From Bifidobacteriaceae bacterium (lineage in GTDB: Bacteria > Actinomycetota > Actinomycetes > Actinomycetales > WQXJ01): a DNA stretch of 13,286 nt. Of this stretch, positions 8,514-13,286 are shown piece by piece. The DNA is taken from NCBI GenBank assembly GCA_031272565.1, contig JAISTN010000109.1, forward strand, positions 1 through 13,286. The letters are read 5' to 3'. Position 1 is the first letter of the stretch. The number at the start of each line of letters is the position of its first letter. A program made the translations under genes and the position numbers. The notes under the pieces are model-generated. The model was not told the DNA's origin. It searched no databases and worked only from the letters and a program-made list of their open reading frames with translations.

Positions 8514-9068
8514 TCAGGACTGGTAGGCCCGGGGTGCCAGCGTGCCCACAAACGGCAGGTTGCGGTAACGCTCGGCGAAGTCCAGTCCAAAGCCCACCAC
8601 AAATTCGGGTGGAATGTCGAAACCGACGTAACGCACGGGCACGTCCACCTTGGCGGCGGCCGGCTTGCGCAGCAGGGCGGCGATCTCCACCGACTTGGCG
8701 CCCCGCGACTTGAGGTTGGCCAGCAGCCAGGACAAGGTCAGGCCCGAATCAACGATGTCTTCCACCACCAGCACGTCACGGCCGTGAATGTCGGTGTCAA
8801 GGTCCTTCAGGATCCGCACCACGCCGCTGGACTTGGTGCCGCTGCCGTAGCTGGAAACCGCCATCCAGTCCATGGTGACCTGGGAGTGCAGCTTGCGGGA
8901 CAGGTCCGCCATCACCATGACGGCGCCCTTCAGCACCCCCACCAGCAGTAGGTTCTGGCCGGCGTAGTCGGCATCAATCTGGGCCGCCATCTGGGTCAGG
9001 CGTTGGTCGATCTGTTCTTCAGTCAGCAGGACCTTTTCCAAGTCGAGGCCCATGTCGCTGGCGTCCAC
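8514..9068 (-). CDS. hpt: hypoxanthine phosphoribosyltransferase
   Basis: Hpt salvages hypoxanthine (and usually guanine) with PRPP to IMP/GMP in the cytoplasm. The 184-residue product has the PRPP loop VVEDIVDSGLT at 101-111, the VLKGAV loop at 45-50, SSYGSGT at 72-78, a Lys135-containing RKPAAAKVD segment and FVVGFGLDFAERYRNLP near the end. The GTG at 9068 has AAGGAG (plus-strand 9076-9081) at 7-nt spacing, which decides the start over the in-frame ATG five codons later. It is the first gene of the - strand cluster. In most actinobacteria tilS precedes it closely; here none is visible in the 728 bp upstream, so hpt probably has its own promoter. Confidence 0.95.
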   Translation of the reverse strand: MDASDMGLDLEKVLLTEEQIDQRLTQMAAQIDADYAGQNLLLVGVLKGAVMVMADLSRKLHSQVTMDWMAVSSYGSGTKSSGVVRILKDLDTDIHGRDVLVVEDIVDSGLTLSWLLANLKSRGAKSVEIAALLRKPAAAKVDVPVRYVGFDIPPEFVVGFGLDFAERYRNLPFVGTLAPRAYQS

Positions 9069-9126
9069 CAGGGTTCTCCTTCAATTCGGTTGGCGGCCGT
9101 GCACGCACGTACGAGCCACAAGTTTC

Positions 9127-9140
9127 CCACATCTATGTGG
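9127..9140. promoter_or_regulatory. palindrome upstream of hpt, possible operator
   Basis: CCACAT-CT-ATGTGG is a perfect 6+6 dyad with a 2-bp centre, about 60 bp before the hpt start. Its size and place fit a regulator site or promoter-region element for the hpt-ftsH-fol operon. I could not fix a convincing -35/-10 pair around it, and no regulator family is indicated. Confidence 0.3.
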
Positions 9141-9327
9141 CCAAACTGTGAGGACGCCACAGGGGACCCGGCCATGGCGGTCCGCACCAAACCCCCGGCC
9201 GGCCGCCCAAGTGGCCACCCGCGTCCAGGTTTCAGGCGGCCACCGACGCGCCGCAGGTTCACCGTCCGGTCCAAGAGCCCGGCGCTGTAGCTGGCCACCT
9301 GTGGACCCGGTTGGCCGGACCCGCCAA
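9141..9327. other. intergenic stretch with nothing recognised
   Basis: This GC-rich stretch contains open frames on both strands but none has a recognisable motif, a good ribosome binding site or homology to tilS by eye. It separates the hpt leader from the insertion-sequence remnant. Confidence 0.5.
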
Positions 9328-9348
9328 GACCGGCCTTCGGGCCGGGTC
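9328..9348. terminator. hairpin with C(TTCG)G loop, possible terminator
   Basis: GACCGGCC-TTCG-GGCCGGGTC forms an 8-bp GC-rich stem with one bulged G. On the plus strand the loop is the very stable UUCG type. No U tract follows on either strand. It could end transcripts entering from the insertion-sequence remnant (- strand) and insulate hpt. Confidence 0.4.
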
Positions 9349-9378
9349 GAGTCCTACAGAAACGGCTATCGGGGCCAT

Positions 9379-9468
9379 CGCCCAGTCCACACCAAGCCGC
9401 CGCGCGATCGCCCGTCGCGACAACCCATCATTCCTGCACAGACTACTGATCAGAGCCCAATCCTCCAT
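9379..9468 (-). pseudogene. IS21-type transposase (IstA) N-terminal remnant
   Basis: From an ATG at 9468, about 30 residues read MEDWALI...GLSRRAIARRLGVD, the typical helix-turn-helix beginning of IstA transposases of the IS21 family. After GVDWA the sequence stops resembling IstA: there is no arginine-rich continuation, no DDE catalytic domain and no IstB ATPase gene. The frame runs on to 9259 without recognisable content. This is a broken element from which almost the whole transposase pair has been deleted. The repeat array directly upstream fits the transposase-binding end of such an element. Confidence 0.65.
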
Positions 9469-9530
9469 GCTGATAACCCATCCGAGCGTGGTCGGGTGGA
9501 TGCATTTTCGACCGGCGTCGACCCCCCGAT

Positions 9531-9722
9531 GAGCGAAGCGGAGAGACTTGCGGTAGTCGACCACCCGCCATCGGCCGTTCCGGAAAGACTTGCAGTAGTT
9601 CCAGGCCCCCAAACGAGCGAAGCGGAGAGACTTTCGGTTGTTATTGGGGCCCAGAACCGCCGTAACTCTCTCCGCATAGAGCCGGATGGGCCTCTCGACT
9701 ACCACAACTCTCTCTCCGCATA
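9531..9722. repeat. five-copy repeat array, 42-bp period, orientation switch in the middle
   Basis: A 23-25-bp motif close to GCGGAGAGACTTGCGGTAGT occurs on the plus strand at 9538, 9580 and 9622 (exactly 42 bp apart) and on the minus strand starting at 9675 and 9719 (44 bp apart, the outer copy having 2 extra bases). The first and third copies share GAGCGAAGCGGAGAGACTT exactly. The direct and inverted halves meet at a GGGCCC palindrome (9647-9652), making a large imperfect dyad. It is best explained as transposase-binding repeats of an IS21-type element. Confidence 0.85.
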
Positions 9723-9723
9723 G

Positions 9724-9759
9724 GGCGGGTCGGAATCGCGTGAGCGATCCCGACCCGCC
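9724..9759 (-). terminator. strong hairpin downstream of the S8 gene
   Basis: GGCGGGTCGG-A-ATCGC and GCGAT-C-CCGACCCGCC pair over 16 positions with one mismatch around a GTGA loop. The hairpin begins 37 bp after the stop of the S8 gene and ends right at the outer repeat of the insertion-sequence remnant. There is no U tract, but the stem strength and place fit a factor-independent terminator for the S8 transcript. Confidence 0.65.
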
Positions 9760-9796
9760 TCGCCTCTCAGCACAAGCTGAGTCAAGACGCCTGGGG

Positions 9797-11620
9797 CTAC
9801 CAGGCTGTGCCGATCACTCTTGACGCAGCGAACCCGCCCGAACCGGTGGCCTTGTAGAAGTAGAGGTTCCGAGTGATGAGGTTCACGCCGACGATGTCTG
9901 CCTTGGCGTCTCCAGACAGGTCAGCCCCTGAACCAAGCATCATGCCGTTCCAACCCTGCCCAGCCTGGACACCTGCGTAGAACTGGCCGGTACCCTTGCC
10001 CCGGTAGAAGTAAAGCTGGCCAGTCGAGTTGATCCCATAGATGTCGGCCTTCCCGTCCCCGTCGCCGTCCCCAGCGCCAAACAGTTGCCAGCCGTTCCAG
10101 CCTTGCCCAACCTGGGGGTAGGGCGCAGCCAGGAATCCGCCCAGACCGTTACCTCTGTACAGGTAAAGAGCACCAGAGGTGAGGTTAGCCGCCAACAAGT
10201 CGAGGTGACCGTCGGCGTTCAAGTCGCCCGCTGGAGCGATTTGATAGTTGGTCCAGCCATTGCCGCACTGGAGTGGGGAACTCAGACCGCCCGAAGCGGT
10301 GCCCTTGTACAGGTACAGTTTCCCGTCTGCGCCACGGACAAGGATGTCCTTCTTGCCGTCTTCGTCCCAGTCGCCTGGCGCATAGATGGTCTGGCCTGCG
10401 AGGCCCGTCTTCAGGGTCACCGGCGTGGCGAGGGCAGCGTTCGCACTGGTCGAGTTGAAGCGCAGCAACGCCCCATCGCGGCGCAGAGCCAGGACCTCAC
10501 CCCGTCCGTCAGTACTCCAGTCAGGGGACAGGGTGACCTGGGTGTACTTGGGGCACAAGTACGTGCCGTTGATCGTGTCACAATCGGGGGCTTGCAAGTA
10601 CTCCAAGGCAGCAGCGGCGTCAAGTAGTCCTGCCCCGTACTCGGCAGCCGTCCCTCCCTGAGGCCTCGGTTGGGCTGTCCAGCGGAGAAGCTGTTCAACT
10701 TGAAGCGATGTCAGGGTCGAGTCGTACCGGATCAGAAGGGCCGCCGCAGCGGACACCAGGGCAGCCGCATAGGTGGTGCCAGACAGGTTCATTTCAAGGC
10801 CGTCGGCCGGCATCAGTGTTGTGACGTGATCACCCGGAGCCGCCAGATCAACAGCGTCGTTGTAGGTGGAATCCGGCCATCGCAGGCAATCCCTCATTAC
10901 GGCCGCCACTGAGAGGACTGGGCCATAGGCGGCGGGATAATAGGCAGCGTTGCCAGAGTCGCCCGAGTTGCCGGCCGCTGCAACCACGGTGATGCCCGCT
11001 GCGGTGGCCTCGTCGATCACGGTCTTCCAGTCTGCTGGCATGGCACCACTCGATGTACCGAGCGACAAGTTGATGACCTTGGCCGAAGTCTCCCTGCCCA
11101 GCGGATTGTTGATCACCATTCTGATCGCTGCGGTCACTGCGGCAGAAGAAATGACACCGTCATCGTCCGCTGTCCGGTAGAAGTCGACCTGGTTGCCCCA
11201 TCCAGCAGAGGCGATGAATTCGTCATTGTCGGTGGTGGCACCAATCAGCGCCGCGGTCCTGAGGCCATGCCTGATTCGATTAGCCTTGGCCGGGTCCCAG
11301 GGGGTGGCGCCGCTGAAATCGGGCACAGGGTCTTCAATCGCTGCCCCGGGCACGTCATTAACCAGATCCCAAACCCCTTCAAGGCTGTCTCGCTCTTCTT
11401 CCATTCTTGTTCTTGCTTCGTCCGTGGCATTGTCAGCAATCGAAACCAGTCCAGTGTCGATTACGGCCACGGGAACGGCAGTTGTCTCCGCAGTGTTGAA
11501 CCCTTCCTTCGCCCAGGCTCCGACAAAGTTCGCTCCAGGGCCTTCCCTGAGGTACCACTGCGAAGGATTCAACGAGCCATTGTCCCAAGGCTGAAGGTCA
11601 TTCGGGATTCGACCCTCCAC
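9797..11620 (-). CDS. subtilisin-like (S8) protein with FG-GAP/VCBS repeats, nucleophile changed to Thr
   Basis: Residues about 48-340 form a subtilisin-like domain: VAVIDTGL with Asp55, IRHGLRTAALIG with His118, VINLSLG, VVAAAGNSGDSG with the oxyanion Asn218, and NLSGTTYAAALVSAAAALL at 279-297. In this last block the family has GTSxAxP with the nucleophilic Ser; here it is GTT (Thr283, codon ACC) and the Pro is Ala. A short Cys347-Cys356 segment follows, then four clear FG-GAP/VCBS repeats (about 414-441, 463-490, 514-541 and 563-591) with Ca-binding-like DWDEDGKKD, DLNADGHLD and DGDGDGKAD loops, plus a degenerate one at 367-390. Such beta-propeller repeats are usually extracellular. The GTG at 11620 is only the first start codon left in this frame and has no good binding site; the proper start and signal peptide lie upstream in another frame (entry 11569-11754). 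It may be a secreted non-proteolytic relative, or a decaying gene. Confidence 0.85.
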   Translation of the reverse strand: MEGRIPNDLQPWDNGSLNPSQWYLREGPGANFVGAWAKEGFNTAETTAVPVAVIDTGLVSIADNATDEARTRMEEERDSLEGVWDLVNDVPGAAIEDPVPDFSGATPWDPAKANRIRHGLRTAALIGATTDNDEFIASAGWGNQVDFYRTADDDGVISSAAVTAAIRMVINNPLGRETSAKVINLSLGTSSGAMPADWKTVIDEATAAGITVVAAAGNSGDSGNAAYYPAAYGPVLSVAAVMRDCLRWPDSTYNDAVDLAAPGDHVTTLMPADGLEMNLSGTTYAAALVSAAAALLIRYDSTLTSLQVEQLLRWTAQPRPQGGTAAEYGAGLLDAAAALEYLQAPDCDTINGTYLCPKYTQVTLSPDWSTDGRGEVLALRRDGALLRFNSTSANAALATPVTLKTGLAGQTIYAPGDWDEDGKKDILVRGADGKLYLYKGTASGGLSSPLQCGNGWTNYQIAPAGDLNADGHLDLLAANLTSGALYLYRGNGLGGFLAAPYPQVGQGWNGWQLFGAGDGDGDGKADIYGINSTGQLYFYRGKGTGQFYAGVQAGQGWNGMMLGSGADLSGDAKADIVGVNLITRNLYFYKATGSGGFAASRVIGTAW

Positions 11621-11754
11621 GTCAGCGTCAAGTTCCGCAGCCAGCGAGCCCTGACCGGGTCGGGCGGCGAGGCCAGCGTGAGAGCAAGGCTCCCTGCGAC
11701 CAAGGTGGCGGTTGCTGCCGCCAGACGGAACTTGTGAGAATCACCACTTTGCAT
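11569..11754 (-). pseudogene. signal-peptide 5' end of the S8 gene in a shifted frame
   Basis: An ATG at 11754, with AAAGGA 10 nt upstream (plus-strand 11765-11770), begins MQSGDSHKFRLAAATATLV and continues AGSLALTLA: a basic start and a hydrophobic core typical of a Sec signal peptide. This frame then runs into unrelated sequence and stops at 11569. The S8 frame, read back upstream, gives GLAARPGQGSLAAELDADVEG with no start codon before a stop. Adding one base near 11671 would join TLA to LAARPGQG and give a normal secreted precursor with an AxA-type site. A one-base frameshift (mutation or sequencing error) is therefore likely. Confidence 0.7.
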
Positions 11755-11972
11755 CAGTGGGTTTTCCTTTCTGAGTTGGCGCTGGACCGAGCTTTCACCC
11801 GCAGGTTTGCCTGTGCCTAGGCCCAGACAAGGAGTTGGCGGAGCCACACTGAAGTCGCAGGCCTGGGAGCTATTGGCTGTTGCCGCGAGCTAGGCTATCC
11901 GACGAACCTCGCCCCCCAGCAGTTCCCAAGCACGAATAAGTGATCCAGTCCACAAAAGGAGGTTCTGGTCAC
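11755..11972. promoter_or_regulatory. divergent promoter region between the two secreted-protein genes
   Basis: This 218-bp region must hold promoters for both the S8 gene (-) and the LRR gene (+). A weak plus-strand candidate is TTGGCT at 11873-11878 and TATCCG at 11896-11901 with a 17-bp spacer, 71 bp before the LRR start. On the minus strand, 11780-11828 contains GCACAGGCAAACCTGC and GGGTGAAAGCTCGG in the untranslated leader of the S8 gene. The shared region allows joint control, but no operator is certain. Confidence 0.45.
11956..11962 (+). promoter_or_regulatory. ribosome binding site of the LRR gene
   Basis: AAGGAGG, a full anti-16S match, lies 10 nt before the ATG at 11973 and settles the start of a gene whose end is outside the window. 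Confidence 0.85.
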
Positions 11973-13286
11973 ATGACCGCCATCACGCGCCTGAATAGGC
12001 ATTCGTCCAGACCTTTGATTCTGGCTTTGGCTGCGGCCTTGTTGCTCACGTCACAAATGCCCGCCAAAGCCACCCCAAATGAGACTCTCGCCACCACTCA
12101 GGATCCCCTCTTGGTGGCCTGCGTCAACGCCGCGGCCGGCCGCGCCGCGACCACTCCGTTGGACCCGGGTGACCCAGCCCTGACCGCGCTCACCAGCCTG
12201 ACTTGCCGAGGCCCCGAGGGCCAAACCGACTCCGGTATCGCGAGCCTGGAAGGCATCCAAACCCTGACCGGCCTGGAGGACCTTGACCTGGCATACAACC
12301 AGGTCACCGACCTGACACCCCTAGCCGGCTTGACCGGCCTGAAGTCCCTGGACCTGGCCGCCAACAAGATCTACAACCTGCAGCCACTCACCGCCCTGAC
12401 CGGCCTGGAAGAACTCAACCTCGGTTGGGGGGCAGGGTGGGACTTCGGTTGGACCAGCGAGGGCGCCCAGCCCTTAGCGGAGGCCCAAGCCGCCAGCGAC
12501 GCCGTCGCCACCCAGAACGAGATCTACGACATTTCTCCGCTGGCAGGCATGACCGGCCTGAAGAAATTGAGGTTGGAATCGAGCCCGGTGAGCAGCCTGG
12601 AACCCCTCCAGGACCTGACCGATCTTGAATTCCTGAGCCTCATCTACGTTGGAATCGATGACGTCTCGGTGCTGGCAGGCAAAACCAAGCTGACCGAGTT
12701 ACATTTGTCGCAGGTGTCAGATGCGACACCATTGTCAACTCTGACCGGACTCAAACTGCTTGAAATCCGCCTTGGACAAAATGCCAATCTGTCATTCTTG
12801 AGTGGCACTCAAGGGTTGACCGCGCTGCGCCTACAAAGCGACGCCGTGGTCGATTCCAGCCCCCTGGCCAACCTGCATGATTTGGAGTACCTGGAGATTC
12901 CAAACGGGCAGATTTCAAGTTTGACACCGCTGGCCGGGCTCACCGAGTTACAGCATTTGGTGGTGACCCGGGGTGATTTCACAGACTTGTCCGGTCTGGC
13001 GAGCCTAACCAAGCTGGCCTATCTGGATCTCGGTGCCAACCAGATCGCGGACCTGACGCCGCTGGCTAGCCTGACAGCGCTCAAGACCCTTGGCCTGAAC
13101 GACAACCAGATCAGCGACATCAGCCCACTGAACAACCTGGTGAACCTGGAGACCCTGGCCCTGGGGTCCAACCAGATCAGCGACATCACGGCGTTGGCCC
13201 CGCTGACCAAACTGACCACGCTGCGGTTGGCCAAGAATGAGGTCACCAGTGTCGCGCCGCTCAGCGGGCACGCGACCCTCAAGAGC
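11973..13286 (+). CDS. secreted internalin-like leucine-rich-repeat protein, 5' part
   Basis: The frame is open from the ATG at 11973 to the right edge: 438 codons without a stop. Residues 1-33 form a signal peptide (basic MTAITRLNRHSSR, hydrophobic LILALAAALLL, cleavage likely after AKA). A cap region with Cys50 and Cys78 follows, then leucine-rich repeats from about residue 97. Most repeats have 22 residues of the form LTxLxxLxLxxNxIxDLTPLA, the internalin/SDS22-like type. I count 14 complete units (97-432) and the beginning of a 15th. Unit 3 is interrupted by about 31 residues (151-182, GWGAGWDFGW and an Ala-rich part) placed before the N-E-I of the repeat. Internalin-like proteins bind other proteins at the cell surface; the ligand and any wall anchor lie beyond this sequence. 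Base composition is less GC-extreme than in the fol cluster. Confidence 0.88.
   Translation, partial: MTAITRLNRHSSRPLILALAAALLLTSQMPAKATPNETLATTQDPLLVACVNAAAGRAATTPLDPGDPALTALTSLTCRGPEGQTDSGIASLEGIQTLTGLEDLDLAYNQVTDLTPLAGLTGLKSLDLAANKIYNLQPLTALTGLEELNLGWGAGWDFGWTSEGAQPLAEAQAASDAVATQNEIYDISPLAGMTGLKKLRLESSPVSSLEPLQDLTDLEFLSLIYVGIDDVSVLAGKTKLTELHLSQVSDATPLSTLTGLKLLEIRLGQNANLSFLSGTQGLTALRLQSDAVVDSSPLANLHDLEYLEIPNGQISSLTPLAGLTELQHLVVTRGDFTDLSGLASLTKLAYLDLGANQIADLTPLASLTALKTLGLNDNQISDISPLNNLVNLETLALGSNQISDITALAPLTKLTTLRLAKNEVTSVAPLSGHATLKS

Larger units (their letters stand above)
9379..9722 (-). mobile_element. IS21-family element remnant (end repeats plus start of istA)
   Basis: The remnant combines the IstA N-terminus with the repeat array at 9531-9722. 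IS21-family members are known to carry multiple repeats at their ends that overlap the terminal inverted repeats. The element lies exactly between the core hpt/fol cluster and the secreted-protein genes. Its outer limits and any target duplication cannot be set from this sequence. Confidence 0.5.

Noticed and set aside
9023..9298. Minus-strand 91-codon frame as a tilS remnant
   Set aside because: No P-loop, no lysidine-synthase motif and no clear C-terminal domain could be seen; it overlaps the hpt start.
9259..9705. 148-codon minus-strand frame containing 14-residue peptide repeats (KSLRFA-like)
   Set aside because: The peptide repeats simply mirror the 42-bp DNA repeats, whose period is a multiple of three. 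Only the internal IstA-like part from 9468 looks like former coding sequence.
9531..9722. CRISPR array
   Set aside because: Units change orientation, are imperfect, have only about 18-20 bp between them, and no cas gene is nearby.
10085..10661. Plus-strand frames opposite the FG-GAP repeats
   Set aside because: No motifs and no binding sites; they are antisense to well-formed calcium-loop repeats.
12051..13282. Minus-strand frames opposite the LRR gene
   Set aside because: They are antisense shadows of the regular repeat; the plus frame has signal peptide, binding site and 14 LRR units.

Overview
The window comes from a high-GC Gram-positive bacterium of the Actinomycetota. The signs are very GC-rich coding DNA, GTG and TTG starts, and the order hpt-ftsH-folE-folP-folB-folK-DUF3180 next to DUF2520-panC, which is a conserved actinobacterial neighbourhood. 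The fused FolB-FolK protein recalls the Bifidobacterium/Actinomycetales side of the phylum, but the sequence does not fix the genus.

Layout. (1) 3-1500, + strand: the 3' part of a Rossmann/DUF2520 gene, overlapping panC (pantothenate synthesis). (2) 1542-9068, - strand, read from high to low coordinates: hpt (purine salvage), ftsH (membrane AAA+ protease), folE, folP, a very long folB-folK fusion, and a DUF3180 membrane protein. The intergenic gaps are short and ftsH/folE overlap by GTGA, so most of this is probably one operon. folE, folP and folBK cover the GTP cyclohydrolase, dihydropteroate synthase, dihydroneopterin aldolase and pyrophosphokinase steps of folate synthesis. panC and the fol operon converge at about 1500-1542. 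(3) 9069-9796: about 730 bp without an intact gene, where tilS would usually be expected. It holds a palindrome upstream of hpt, two strong hairpins, the remains of an IS21-type transposase start, and an ordered array of five 42-bp-spaced repeats that changes orientation in its middle. (4) 9797-13286: an accessory region with visibly less extreme GC. A subtilisin-like (S8) protein with FG-GAP/VCBS repeats lies on the - strand, and divergent from it is a secreted internalin-like leucine-rich-repeat protein that runs off the right edge.

The main points of interest are: the S8 protein has Thr where the catalytic Ser should be; its signal peptide lies in a different reading frame; the FolB-FolK fusion has about 640 residues of low-complexity linker and tail, including a 13-proline run and 18-bp tandem repeats; and the 42-bp repeat/IS21 remnant sits exactly at the boundary between the core metabolic cluster and the secreted-protein region.
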